A stretch of 64,000 nt of DNA from NCBI RefSeq assembly GCF_964340395.1, contig NC_135565.1, forward strand, positions 22,474,209-22,538,208. The letters run 5' to 3'. The notes beneath the pieces are model-generated. The model saw only the letters and a program-made list of their open reading frames with translations. It searched no databases and had not been told where the DNA came from. Below are positions 11,239 through 22,800 of this stretch, one piece after another (the stretch's first letter is position 1; each line of letters opens with the position of its first letter). Origin of the DNA: Glandiceps talaboti. Its lineage: Eukaryota > Hemichordata > Enteropneusta > Spengelidae. The translations under genes and the position numbers were made by a program.

Positions 11239-13438
11239 TTTATTTCATAACAATAAGGCCACAGGCCCAAAGAGCAAACAGTAATACAAACGTTTCAGTT
11301 CATAGAGGGAGATTCCTCTCTATTTTTCATTGCAAAATAAATAAATGAAGCTAAATTATTTAGATAAGTTATATTATCTGAATTCAAAGGTGAAATAAAC
11401 TTATCATAGGAAGGGTTTAAACAAAACCACCTTGGTAACATTTCTTTACGAAGGTCCTTGTAAAGCGGACAAATTGCTAAGAAATGGTACTCGTCCTCAA
11501 TACAGTACAAATTATGTGTAATACAGTATTTGCAAAATCTTTGGTCAGCAGGAATGTTTTCATGTCGTCCCCTCTCAATTTGCAAAGGATGCGAGGAGCA
11601 GCGAAATCTTGACAGTGCTGTTCTAAATTTACACATTTTAACACAACTTAAATATCTCTCTGGTTCAAGCATTGATTTGAAAGTGTGGTAGGAACGAAGC
11701 CTAGGAGATGATTCGATATCTTCGTGCCAGATCTGACTAGCACAGTCTTTTAATCTTTGGGTGAATTCAGACAAAAACAAACTAGTGGAGCCTACACCCT
11801 GGTTCAACCATGCATGGCCGAATCCAAGGCGGCAAATTAAAGATTTGACGTTAAAAGCCCAGTTGACTGATTTTATACTCCTTACTTCTTCTAATCTTTT
11901 CAACATAATGTAGCATTTATAGGGGTATCTATCAGTGTCCATTTCTAATATTTTCAACCAATAGCTCACGCACCTTTTAAAATACATGACACAGATCGGA
12001 AATCTACCACACTCTCCTATTGCTGCTAAATCATTTGTTTTCCCACTAACATTCAAAAGAAATTTACAGAACTGATAATGAACTTGTTCAACCTGGGGGG
12101 AATTTTCATAACCCCAAATTTCACTACCATACAGCAAAATAGGTGTAACATAAGTATCAAAAAGTTTGAAAGAGTCGGACATGGACATTCCACCCAGCTT
12201 CCTTAGCAAAGTCTTAAGTTGAAACATGGCCTTCCTTCCTTGTGAAGCCTGGTTTTTCTTGGTTGGGCTCCAACTAAGTCTTGACGAAAAAATTTGGCCT
12301 AAATACTTGTAGTGAGGAACGACTTTAATTGGTCGTTTTCCCAAGAACCATCTTTCAGTTTTCTTTAGACAACCTCCCCTGCGGAACACCACAATTTGAG
12401 TTTTGTCTAAATTTACACTTACACCCCAATGAGAACAAAATAACTGTAGCTGATTAATTTGTCTTTGAGTGTGAATTGGCATGTCCGATCCCTCAGCCAC
12501 ATCATCGGCATACATCAAGATATTGAGGTTTTGAACTTCTTCGTCGATATAAATACCTTCACAACCAACCTTATTTGTGTAAGATACCAGGTCATTAATG
12601 AATAAAGAAAACAAGACAGGACTAAGCATACAGCCTTGACGCGTCCCGATTGTACACCTAAAATAGTCAGTAATACCAGCTGACGTATTTACACAAGACC
12701 GTAAGCTCCTATACATTGATCTCAGAACAGAAAGAAATTTACCATGTATACCATATCTAATCAGTTTGTCCCATAATAAATCATGTTGAATAGAGTCAAA
12801 TGCCTTTGAAAAGTCAATGAAAATACAATAAAACCTTCCCTTCTTCATAGTAAGATACTTGGCTGCCATAGCTTGAAGCGTAAATATATTGTCCACTGTA
12901 CTGTAACCGCGACGAAAGCCACCCTGCGCTTCCGATATGATTTTATTTTGATAGCACCAATTTTCCAAACGGAAATTCAGAATTTTGGTGAATATTTTAC
13001 TCATTACTGGAAGAAGGGAAATGCCCCTGTAGTTATTTACATCGCTAAGACTTCCCTTTTTATGTAGTGGCATAATAATAGCTTTACTCCAGCTTGCAGG
13101 GAAATTACCGCTAGAGAAAATGCTGTTGAATAAGAGGTTTAACACTGTACTCAGTCGAGGTAAACTTTGTTTAAAGAACTCAATAACTAGCCCGTCATAA
13201 CCAGGTGCTTTGTTATTTGGCATGCAGCGAATGGCTTTCATAATTTCATCTAAAGAAATTGTTGCATTGAGGTCATTGGGAACATTCTCATCACAACGGT
13301 CACAATGATGATCGTGATTCTCAACTCGCGTGGTGACGGTTTCACGAAACGCAGTATCAATGTGAGATGACGTAGTGTTGTTAAGCAGTCCACGAAAATA
13401 ATTATACCATTGGTCAGTTGTAATATCACCAGAAGACG
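11239..13438 (-). mobile_element. 5'-truncated non-LTR retrotransposon inserted in the 37-bp satellite
   Basis: Satellite sequence stops at ...TTCATAG (11,238) and resumes at 13,439 with ATAGCACTACATAC, in register with the interrupted monomer. ATAG occurs on both sides, consistent with a 4-bp target duplication, although so short a match could be chance. The element is in minus orientation. Its 3' end lies next to 11,239 and includes AATAAA on the minus strand (11,239-11,244). Its 5' end is cut off inside the coding region, as expected for target-primed reverse transcription. The frame is intact, so the insertion looks young. Confidence 0.88.
11295..13438 (-). CDS. LINE ORF2 fragment: reverse transcriptase and C-terminal domain
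   Basis: About 715 codons are open without a stop. In order: a pre-RT region; the RT fingers (NKAPGYDG near residue 80, YRGISLLPV near 138, AQGGFRRGYST); the palm with IDFSKAFD near 209, GTRQGCMLSPVLFSLFINDL, and the catalytic YADDVA box near 316; the thumb with LDKTQIVVF and YKYLGQIF. A long C-terminal region follows, ending in a Cys/His cluster (RFCKYC, then EDEYHFLAICPLY near 640-665) typical of many invertebrate LINE ORF2 proteins. The endonuclease that should precede the RT is absent because of 5' truncation. No native start codon survives; the first in-frame GTG lies in the flanking satellite. The sequence fits the broad CR1/L2/Jockey-like assemblage, but the clade is uncertain. Confidence 0.9.
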
Positions 13439-13616
13439 ATAGCACTACATACTACTACATACTAGCTTTGTATTCATAGCACTACATACTACTACATACT
13501 AGCTTTGTATTCATAGCACTACATACTACTACATACTGATTTTGTATTGACAAACCTACAAGCTACTACATACTGGTTTTGTATTGACAAACCTACATAC
13601 TACTACATACTGTTTT
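13439..13616. repeat. 37-bp satellite, right part
   Basis: About five more monomers of the same satellite, continuing after the LINE. The array ends in ...ACTGTTTTG at about 13,616. Confidence 0.95.
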
Positions 13617-13814
13617 GAAATCGGTTATGCTGTCTGAAACATTTTCAATTTCGGCAATTTAGTTAGAGGGGTGGGGGATAGGGTTTTTGAGGCCTAACTC
13701 AAAGAATTTTTTTAATCCTACATTGAAGTATTGATCTCTCCCCTAAGAGTTGATCAGAGACGAATTAGTGATATAACAAATTAATTCTATTCAAATGTCG
13801 CTTCAAATAATATA

Positions 13815-14330
13815 TCTGTGTTACCTTGTTATAGTCATTATGTGTCTTTCTCTGAAATGTTACCTTGTTATAGTCACTATGTGTCTTTCTCTGAAATGTT
13901 ACCTTGTTATAGTCTCTATGTGTCTTTCTCTGAAATGTTACCTTGTTATAGTCACTATGTGTCTTTCTCTGAAATGTTACCTTGTTATAGTCACTATTTG
14001 TCTTTCTCTGAAATGTTACCTTGTTATAGTCACTATGTGTCTTTCTCTGAAATGTTACCTTGTTATAGTCTCTATGTGTCTTTGTCTGAAATGTTACCTT
14101 GTTATAGTCATTATGTGTCTTTCTCTGAAATGTTACCTTGTTATAGTCTCTATGTGTCTTTCTCTGAAATGTTACCTTGTTATAGTCTCTATGTGTCTTT
14201 CTCTGAAATGTTACCTTGTTATAGTCATTATGTGTCTTTCTCTGAAATGTTACCTTGTTACAGTCACTATGTGTCTTTCTCTGAAATGTTACTTTGTTAC
14301 AGTCACTATGTGTCTTTCTCTGAAATGTTA
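13815..14330. repeat. 39-bp minisatellite, 13 copies
   Basis: The unit contains GAAATGTTACCTTGTTATAG and recurs every 39 bases. Because 39 is a multiple of three, two long plus-strand frames of 13-residue repeats are open. They have no other gene-like property. Confidence 0.96.
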
Positions 14331-14333
14331 CAT

Positions 14334-15180
14334 TTACATAAAAATGTGGAATGTTAAAATAGACCCTTTAAAATTTACTAATTAAATAAAAAAACATCAG
14401 TAATGCTCAACACATTCGCTTTCATACGTTATACTCTTAATTAATATTATGATGTGTCCTTTTCATTTGGGAATACTTTTTTTTAATTTGAAAACACAAA
14501 GCAAAAATAAGAAATACAAAGTATAATACCTTCTATTATGTTAGCTTAGTCTTTACATAGCTTAATTTGTCGTCTGCAAATTGAAGTGCGCCCTCTCTTG
14601 CTTTAGATGGCGCATTGCAAATCGTCCCATCATTTAACAGTACACAGTAATATATGGATAGACGAGAGAAAATTTCACACAAACTCTGTCTTTTGATCTC
14701 TCCTTTGAGAATGTTGACTGCTAAATGCAATGAATACATACTCTACCAAGCGTATTTTATCTTTCAGGCACATTGCTGATATTTACTTGAAGTTATTTTT
14801 AAAAAGATAAATATTCGTGCAGACTCCACGATACTGTGATAAGACAGGCCGGTCATATTTGAATCTGTCACGTGAGTTATATCGTTGGCTTCAAACCTGT
14901 AAGCAGGTGCGCATGATACATCATGTACCTAATATCCAATGACCATGTGACAGCTTGTGTGGAAATTAACATATGAATTTAAATAGCAAAAGGTATGTAG
15001 AGCTGAAGTTTATCGTTAGCATACATTCTTGTAAATGTCAGAGCAACTTTCTTAAAGGTACTAGGTCGAAGGACACTATAAGATTGTATTTTCACTGACG
15101 TTTGATGGTCATTTACATTAAATCATAATATCATATGGTATACCTTTATTTATGTGTTATGCTATAATTTTTTGATAACG
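14334..15180. other. no recognisable gene
   Basis: AT-rich sequence. A 67-residue minus-strand frame at 14,536-14,739 has no recognisable motif. Nothing else was seen. Confidence 0.6.
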
Positions 15181-15860
15181 GTTGCTAACTCAGTGTAACA
15201 AATTATTCTGGGCAGGATGTTATTTTAATACCAAAATCATTCGCCTGTTGGTGGTATATAGCGCGTATTTTTTTTTACCAAATCCTAGCATTTGTAAGCA
15301 TACTTTATGTTTCCAAGGAAGCAGCTCTAATATTTTAGACAATTTGTGTTACAACAGATATCAGCAGCCCGTACAGGCTAACAGTACAGGAAGTTTTTAA
15401 ATGTTTATGTCTAATTTCTTAAAAATCTACATGATCTGGTGATATTGGTTACCATGGCTATTGATGTTCATGAAAACACCACTTTTAAAAAAACCAACTT
15501 AGCATAACAAACTTAGCATAACAAACTACCCTGTGCAGGGTGACAATTTTGCAAATAAAATAATTATTTTGAAATTATAACATCATCTGTCAGATGCGTA
15601 TGTTAATAACCAGAACAACATTTTAAAGCCTAATGTATGTTGCCATGGAAACAGATCTCCTATTTTAGACAATTTATGTTACAACAGATAACACCAACTC
15701 ATACATGATAGAGACAGGGACATTTTTTTAACCCAATTGTATTTGTTTCCATGACAATTCTATTTTTTATGACACATTTTGAAAAAAAATAACTCACATA
15801 TTACATGTATGGTGATTTTGGTTACCATGCCAATGGATGTTCATAAAATGTTTGTTTTTT
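15180..15860. repeat. two diverged direct copies of a ~370-bp sequence
   Basis: Shared landmarks recur about 373 bases apart: a TTTTAGACAATTT...GTTACAACAGATA block, and GGTTACCATG (15,447 and 15,820) followed by ...GATGTTCATRAAA. Identity between landmarks is low, so this is an old duplication or two copies of one dispersed repeat. Confidence 0.6.
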
Positions 15861-16073
15861 TATTTCTCTTCTTGCGAAGGTTTAATAAATAAATGATAAT
15901 GATAGATAATAATAAAATGACCCCCTTTTTTGAACTCAGGATAAAAACTACTCCGTGTAGGTTTTCTTATTAGACCTAGGTACGGGATTGTGCCAGATGT
16001 ATGTAGCGAGCGCTCACAAAAGAATTAGCAACAGGAAACGTAACAACCAAAAAGAACTCGCGATGTGCACACC

Positions 16074-16095
16074 AACATCGGATTTTAATCAGATT
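16074..16095. mobile_element. terminus of the foldback MITE family
   Basis: AACATCGGATTTTAATCAG here matches the end of the MITEs at 5,988 and 6,644. The rest of the element is absent or diverged. Confidence 0.6.
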
Positions 16096-16098
16096 GGA

Positions 16099-16405
16099 AA
16101 TATATGTGACAACACCTGCTCATTACATAACATCAAAATGAAGTACATTTCTCACTACCACTGGTACTTAAATTGATATATGTGACAACACCTGCTCATT
16201 ACATAACATCAAAATGAAGTACATTTCTCACTACCACTGGTACTTAAATTGATATATGTGACAACACCTGCTCATTACATAACATCAAAATGAAGTACAT
16301 TTCTCACTACCACTGGTACTTAAATTGATATATATGACAACACCTGCTCATTACATAACATCCAAATGAAGTACATCGCTCACTGACACTGGTACTTAAA
16401 TTAAT
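16099..16405 (-). repeat. 76-bp tandem repeat in the presumed 3' UTR
   Basis: Four copies begin near 16,101, 16,177, 16,253 and 16,329 (exact 76-base spacing). Each contains GACAACACCTGCTCATTACA and CACTGGTACTTAAATT. The first three are almost identical; the fourth, nearest the stop codon, is diverged. The array begins immediately downstream of the kringle gene stop, so it probably forms the proximal 3' UTR. Confidence 0.9.
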
Positions 16406-16406
16406 T

Positions 16407-16513
16407 TCACAATTCAGTAGTCATCGCCACAATTAAAGACCCAATGATGAAGATGCTTGGACAGATTGCTACCATAACAGCCATTATGATGTAATCCGTC
16501 TCCGTCCACTTAC
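16407..16513 (-). CDS. last coding exon: transmembrane helix and short tail
   Basis: The acceptor ATTATAG is followed by 107 bases ending in TGA. The exon completes a Cys codon from the stalk exon and then reads KWTETDYIIMAVMVAICPSI and FIIGSLIVAMTTEL. A helix of about 22 hydrophobic residues is followed by only a few residues (MTTEL) after the membrane. With a multi-domain ectodomain upstream this implies type I topology. The tail is too short for a signalling domain, so any signalling would need a partner or shedding. The 76-bp repeat follows the stop. Confidence 0.75.
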
Positions 16514-16798
16514 CTATAATGTATGAATGAAATTAAAATATTGTTATCGTCCCTTCTGAAATACTTAGACAAACGAAAATAATGGACGTACTCAACATTT
16601 AATATAAAGACAAGTTTGTTGAAATCTTTTTATATTTTGATGTCAATAAAAGAGGATCATACATAGATATTAATGAACCTAACCAAGAACTATCATCCTT
16701 AACTGTTGTATGATATCAAATAGATATGATTAACATAAATGGGACATAGTTTCCATAATAATATATTAGTTAACAACATTTCAGTATTGATGACTTAC

Positions 16799-17128
16799 AT
16801 CGACGAGATCCAGGATGATTCTTATGGAGAAATACAATCATATTCCGCACTGTACTTAGTGTTCTGACAGAACCGTTTGTTTTGGGCAAGTTAAAGCTCT
16901 TGGAGGGTACAGTATTTTCTGATACTATAACATTCGTCATAGAGGTCTCACCGACCGACATTTCAGCAGACATCATCTCATCAGTTGAAGTGTATGATGG
17001 TGAACTGGACAGCATTGGTGTGGACGAAGTTTTATTGCGTATAGCCATCACTGAGATGTTATACGTAGGACTAGTTTCACGGTGAGCTGACACATTTTCC
17101 ATTTTCGAGTCACATGTGACAGGTATAC
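16799..17128 (-). CDS. stalk exon: Ser/Thr-rich, N-glycosylatable
   Basis: A 330-base exon bounded by TTGCCAG and a consensus GTAAGT donor, both phase 1. It encodes about 110 residues rich in Ser, Thr and Met, with at least four N-glycosylation sequons (ENVSA, YNISV, RNKTS, TNGSV). It ends in a short basic patch, HKNHPGSRR, just before the membrane helix. There is a single early cysteine (VTCDS). Composition and position fit an extended juxtamembrane stalk. No known domain is recognised. Confidence 0.7.
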
Positions 17129-17421
17129 CTGGCAATATAGAAATACATCGTTAGCTGATGAATTTGGAAACCTCTTGAAAACATGTAAATGGTAAGATAT
17201 GTCGGGTCGTTCAGCCCTAAATACTCTTAATTCTTCTGAATGATGCCTGGCTGAAACGGAGCAGCGACTCGTCGTATCTTACAATTTAGAAAAAAACCCA
17301 ATATTAGTATTTCAGATTGTTGTGCTCTTACAATCGATATTAGATTGCTATGAACATTGCTAAAGCTGCAAATGACTCACACTATTATATTACAAGAAAA
17401 AACATATAATAGATTTCATAC

Positions 17422-17529
17422 CACAGTTCAATTCGTCTGAGTTGTCTCCACAATGGTTAAGCCCATCGCATACTAGGTTACCACGGATACAATTCCCACT
17501 TGCACAAATAAAGTTACCAATGTCATTGT
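17422..17529 (-). CDS. LDL-receptor class A exon (second), lacking the first cysteine
   Basis: A 108-base phase-1 exon with a good pyrimidine tract (CCTTTCTTCTGCATCCAG) and donor GTATGA. It reads GNFICASGNCIRGNLVCDG, then LNHCGDNSDELNC. The signature FxC...CI...CDG...CGDNSDE..C is plainly LDLa. The usual cysteine before the Phe (C1) is missing, leaving five. The aspartate normally just before C5 is His. C3, the normal partner of C1, is therefore unpaired unless it bonds elsewhere. It is preceded by another LDLa exon and followed by the stalk. Confidence 0.85.
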
Positions 17530-17892
17530 CTGGATGCAGAAGAAAGGAATATGGACGATTTGAAGACAATACATAAATATTACAATCAGTGTTACTGTAA
17601 TATTGTGATGAACGTTTACTGTAAGTCATTGTTACTGTTATCAACACGATATTTATTATATGCGAAGGTTAACAAGTACCGGGGTACTTTGTATTCAAAC
17701 ATGTGCGACCAATTTCCCTCGTAGCATCCATCGACCTTTTTGTGCTGTAATATCACCAGTCACTATTTTCCACTCAATCAATGTATAGTGCATAACAATC
17801 ATCATTTAAACCTCACTATGACTGATCACTTCATCTTTGCATGTGAATGGGAAAAAATATTGTAGGCTGGGAGCTGGTTCATATGATAATGA

Positions 17893-17938
17893 AGACAGAC
17901 AGACAGGCAGACAGACAAACAGACTAGACAGGCAGGCA
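17893..17938. repeat. (GACA)n-like microsatellite
   Basis: An imperfect GACA/GGCA run in the intron between the two LDLa exons. Confidence 0.85.
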
Positions 17939-17983
17939 GGAAATCAGGAGGGCGTGCCAAGAATTCTACTGATTGTAACCTAC

Positions 17984-18082
17984 CACAGTTAATTTCGTCG
18001 GAGTTTTCACCACAGACATACAAACCATCACACTGGAAGTCACTACCAGCACATTGAAAGGTACCACTTGTACATCTGTAGT
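17984..18082 (-). CDS. LDL-receptor class A exon (first), lacking the third cysteine
   Basis: A 99-base phase-1 exon (acceptor ATTTTTAG, donor GTAGGT) reading DYRCTSGTFQCAGSDFQC, then DGLYVCGENSDEINC. C1, C2, C4, C5 and C6 are present. The segment that normally carries C3 (the CI...... loop) is shortened so that C2 is followed six residues later by the CDG cysteine. In the canonical fold C1 pairs with C3, so C1 is left free. The acidic residue before C5 is Val. It follows the kringle at 19.6 kb with three residues between that kringle's last cysteine and this C1. Confidence 0.82.
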
Positions 18083-18145
18083 CTAAAAATATGGCAAATT
18101 TGAATATTAGTATATTCATTCTCACTGTTATCACTGTTCAATAAA

Positions 18146-19020
18146 CTATGCAAGTACTATGGAGTGGGAGTAACAAATAAGTACTATGGAGTGGTAGTAA
18201 CAAATAAGTACTATGGAGTGGTAGTAACAAATAAGTACTATGGAGTGGTAGTAACAAATAAGTACTATGGAGTGACAACAAATAAGTATGCAAGTACGAT
18301 GTAGTGGTAGTAACAAATAAGTACGATGGAGTGATAGTAACAAATAAGTACGATGGAGTGGTAGTAGCAAATACGTACTATGGAGTGATAGTAACAAATA
18401 AGTACTATGGAGTGGGAGTAACAAATAAGTACTATGGAGTGGTAGTAACAGATAAGTGTGCAAGTAATATGGAGTGGTAGTGACGAATAAGTACTATGGA
18501 GTGGTAGTAACAAATATGTACTATGGAGTGGTAGTGATAAATAAGTACTATGGAATGGTAGTGACAAATAAGTATGCAAGTACTATGGCGTGGTAGTAAC
18601 AAATAAGTATACAAGTACTATGGAGTGGTAGTAACAAATAAGTACTATGGAGTGGTAGTAACAAATAAGTACTGGAGTGGTAGTAACAAATAAGTACTAT
18701 GGAGTGGTAGTAACAAATAAGTATACAAGTACTATGGAGTGGTAGTAACAAATAAGTACTATGGAGTGGTAGTAACAAATAAGTACTATGGAATGGGAGT
18801 AACAAATAAGTACTATGGAGTGGTAGTAACAAATAAGTATGCAAGTACTATGGCGTGGTAGTAACAAATAAGTACTATGGAATGGGAGTAACAAATAAGT
18901 ACTTTGGAGTGGTAGTAACTGTTATGCAAGTACTATGGAGTGGTAGTAACAAATAAGTATACAAGTTCTATGGAGTGGTAGTAAACAAATAAGTACTATG
19001 GAGTGGTAGTAACAAATAAA
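18146..19020. repeat. 27-bp minisatellite in the LDLa-kringle intron
   Basis: About 32 copies of a 27-base unit (AAGTACTATGGAGTGGTAGT + AACAAAT), some with short insertions such as TATGC. It starts about 60 bases upstream of the LDLa acceptor. As 27 is divisible by three, several long minus-strand frames of 9-residue repeats result; these are not genes. Confidence 0.96.
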
Positions 19021-19638
19021 TAGATATGTATTCCCCAATTTATTTTTCGTTCAACTACAAAATTACAAGTGACGTAAAGGACCTATCACCAGGAATCTAT
19101 ACACTTCTAATGCCAGAACCCTTAGGTCATGAGTTTTTTGCTCCTCAAGCATACGTTTGGTTTTTTTTGCTTTTTTTTAAACATAAAAAATATTGGCGAT
19201 TTGGAATGTTTTGACTAATATTTCGAGCACCACTAAACTACTGATGTTGGCACGGATTTGTGATAACTAGGGCGTATAAGTCATAACTTGGCTTATACAT
19301 GATATAATAGAACGCCAATGCGAAGTAATTAATAAGTGAATACATCACAAAACAATTTTTTTTATAACAACTGAAAACAGATTTCAAACTTATTCTCACA
19401 CATGTTGTGCCCCTTTAATTTGTTAGTATTTTACACAGGGTATATGTTATACAAATGTAGGAGTAATGCCAAGTACCCATGTAGCGTTTCTATGGTAGCG
19501 TGGGATCTCTTGCAATGTATGAAGAAAAGTATGTTTTCTCAATTGAAACAAGTTGAGTAGGCACAAATCCAAACCGGCCCGAGAAAAATCTCACTCTTAC
19601 TGCTAAAATGAAATAAAAACATAAATATAAATAGCTAC

Positions 19639-19899
19639 CACACTGTCCAGCTTGTCCTACGTCACAATACTCGAAGCGATCACCATCTACGGTGAAGCAC
19701 CAAGGAGCCACTGCGCTGTCAGGGTTACGACAGTAGTTGTGATCGCCAATACCAGCGTATGAAAATTTCTCCGGTGTTTTCCCATGAAAATGAGGATATT
19801 GAGAAGACCATTTTTGACATGTATGGCCCTTAGCAGATGTGGCAACAGTTCCGCGATAGTCGTTTCCATGGTGAAACAGGTAACATTCAGTGTTTTCAG
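19639..19899 (-). CDS. kringle exon (membrane-proximal)
   Basis: A 261-base phase-1 exon (acceptor TCTTCTTATTCAG, donor GTAGCT) encodes a whole kringle in one exon. Six cysteines are visible in ECYLFHHGNDYRGTV, KGHTCQKWSSQYP, GDHNYCRNPD, APWCFTVDG and FEYCDVGQAGQCG. Kringle hallmarks DYRG, HTCQ.W, NYCRNPD and PWCF are all present. In lysine-binding kringles an Asp-x-Asp pair sits in the NPD segment; here it is DSA, so classical lysine binding is unlikely. The next upstream exon is across a 21.9-kb intron filled by satellite. Confidence 0.93.
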
Positions 19900-22800
19900 C
19901 TGAATAAGAAGACAACAAGAAACAAAGATATGGTTCAGTAATTCGTCCTTGGTATGGATTCACCTGGAACTAAACATGGTTGCAGACATATTTTAAATGT
20001 TATTGTCATATCATATGGAAGATCTGATTATATATTTGCAAAGATAAAGTCTTGCAGCTAGTGATGTAGCCCAGAGACTTGTCTTGTGGCTTTCTGATCT
20101 TGAATTTTTTCTAACATTGGTGTCTACCAATACTATGGCCTAATTTATTTCCAACATTGGTGTCTACCAGTACTATGGCTTGGTATCTTTGCTAACGTTG
20201 GAGCCTACTATGGTCTGTATTTCCCTAATATTGGTGCCTACTATATCGCCTGGTTTAATCCCAATATTGGTGCCTGCCGGTACTATGGCCTGCTTTTCCC
20301 CTACCATTTATACCTACTATGACCCGGTTTATTATTAACATTGGTTCCTACTATGACCCGGTTTATTACTAACATTGGTACCTACTATGGCCTGGTTTAT
20401 TACTAACATTGGTGCCTACTATAGATTGGTTTATTACTAACATTGGTACCTACTATGGCCTGGTTTATTACTAACATTGGTACCTACTATGGCCCGGTTT
20501 ATTATTAACATTGGTACCTACTATGGCCTGGTTTATTACTAACATTGGTACCTACTATGGCCTGGTATATTACTAACATTGGTGCCTACTATGGCCTGGT
20601 TTATTACTAACATTGGTACCTACTATGACCTGGTTCATTACTGACATTTGTGCCTACTATGGCCTGGTTTATTACTAACATTGGTACCTACTATGACCTG
20701 GTTTATTACTAACATTGGTACCTACTATGACCTGGTTCATTACTGACATTTGTGCCTACTATGGCCTGGTATATTACTAATATTGGTACCTACTATGACC
20801 TGGTTTATTACTAACATTGGTACCTACTATGACCTGGTTCATTACTGACATTTGTGCCTACTATGGCCTGGTTTATTACTAACATTGGTACCTACTATGG
20901 CCTGGTTTATTACTAACATTGGTGCCTACTATAGATTGGTTTATTACTAACATTGGTACCTACTATGACCTGGTTTATTACTAACATTGGTACCTACTAT
21001 GGCCCGGTTTATTATTAACATTGGTACCTACTATGGCCTGGTTTATTACTAACATTGGTGGCTACTATGGCCTGATTTATTACTAACATTGGTACCTACT
21101 ATGGACTGGTTTATTACTAACATTGGTACCTGCTATGACCTGGTTTATTACTAACATTGGTGGCTACTATGGCCTGATTTATTACTAACATTGGTACCTA
21201 CTATGGCCTGGTTTATTACTAACATTGGTACCTACTATGACCTGGTTTATTACTAACATTGGTGCCTACTATGGCCTGGTTTATTACTAACATTGGTACC
21301 TACTATGGCCTGGTTTATTACTAACATTGGTGCCTACTATGACCTTGTTCATTACTAACATTGGTACCTACTATGGCCTGGTTTATTACTAACATTGGTA
21401 CCTACTATGGCCTGGTTTATTACTAACATTGGTACCTACTATGGCCTGGTTTATTACTAACATTGGTACCTACTATGGACTGGTTTATTACTAACATTGG
21501 TACCTACTATGACCTGGTTTATTACTAACATTGGTGCCTACTATGGCCTGGTTCATTACTAACATTGGTGCCTACTATGACCTTGTTCATTACTAACATT
21601 GGTACCTACTATGGACTGGTTTATTACTAACATTGGTACATACTATGACCTGGTTTATTACTAACATTGGTACCTACTATGACCTTGTTCATTACTAACA
21701 TTGGTACCTACTATGGACTGGTTTATTACTAACATTGGTACATACTATGACCTGGTTTATTACTAACATTGGTACATACTATGACCTGGTTTATTACTAA
21801 CATTGGTACCTACTATATGGCCTGGTTTATTACTAACATTGGTACCTACTATGACCTGGTTTATTACTAACATTGGTACCTACTATGGACTGGTTTATTA
21901 CTAACATTGGTACCTACTATGGACTGGTTTATTACTAACATTGGTACCTACTATGGCCTGGTTCATTACTAACATTGGTACCTACTATGGACTGGTTTAT
22001 TACTAACATTGGTACCTACTATGGACTGGTTTATTACTAACATTGGTACCTACTATGGCCTGGTTCATTACTAACATTGGTACCTACTATGGCCTGGTTT
22101 ATTACTAACATTGGTACCTACTATGACCTGGTTCATTACTAACATTGGTACCTACTATGACCTGGTTCATTACTAACATTGGTACCTACTATGACCTGGT
22201 TCATTACTAACATTGGTACCTACTATGACCTGGTTTATTATTAACATTCGTTCCTACTATGACCTGGTTTATTACTAACATTGGTACCTACTATGACCTG
22301 GTTCATTACTAACATTGGTGCCTACTATGGCCTGGTTTATTACTAACATTGGTGCCTACTATGGCCTGGTTTATTACTAACATTGGTACCTACTATGACC
22401 TGGTTCATTACTAACATTGGTGCCTACTATGGCCTGGTTTATTACTAAAATTGGTACCTACTATGACCTGGTTTATTACTAACATTGGTGCCTACTATGG
22501 CCTGGTTCATTACTAACATTGGTGCCTACTATGACCAGGTTTATTACTAACATTGGTACCTACTATGGCCTGGTTTATTACTAACATTGGTGCCTACTAT
22601 GGCCTGGTTTATTACTAACATTGGTGCCTACTATGGTCTGGTTCATTACTAACATTGGTGCCTACTATGGCCTGGTTTATTACTAACATTGGTACCTACT
22701 ATGACCTGGTTTATTACTAACATTGGTGCCTACTATGGCCTGGTTTATTACTAACATTGGTGCCTACTATGACCTGGTTTATTACTAACATTGGTGCCTA

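Noticed and set aside
11295-13445. Reverse transcriptase frame as a host or bacterial retron/defence gene
   Set aside because: The domain order, the C-terminal Cys/His cluster and the insertion in satellite DNA are those of a 5'-truncated LINE. No retron RNA or partner gene is present.
13795-14385. Membrane-like CYLVIVTMCLSLK repeat protein
   Set aside because: Hydrophobic appearance is only the translation of the 39-bp minisatellite. A second frame is equally open.
14536-14739. 67-residue minus-strand frame as a gene
   Set aside because: No domain, splice signals or conservation clue. Its length is within chance for this base composition.
18146-18894. Minus-strand frames of LLLPLHSTY repeats
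   Set aside because: The unit is 27 bp, a multiple of three, and sits in an intron of the kringle gene. Several frames are open at once, as expected for a repeat.
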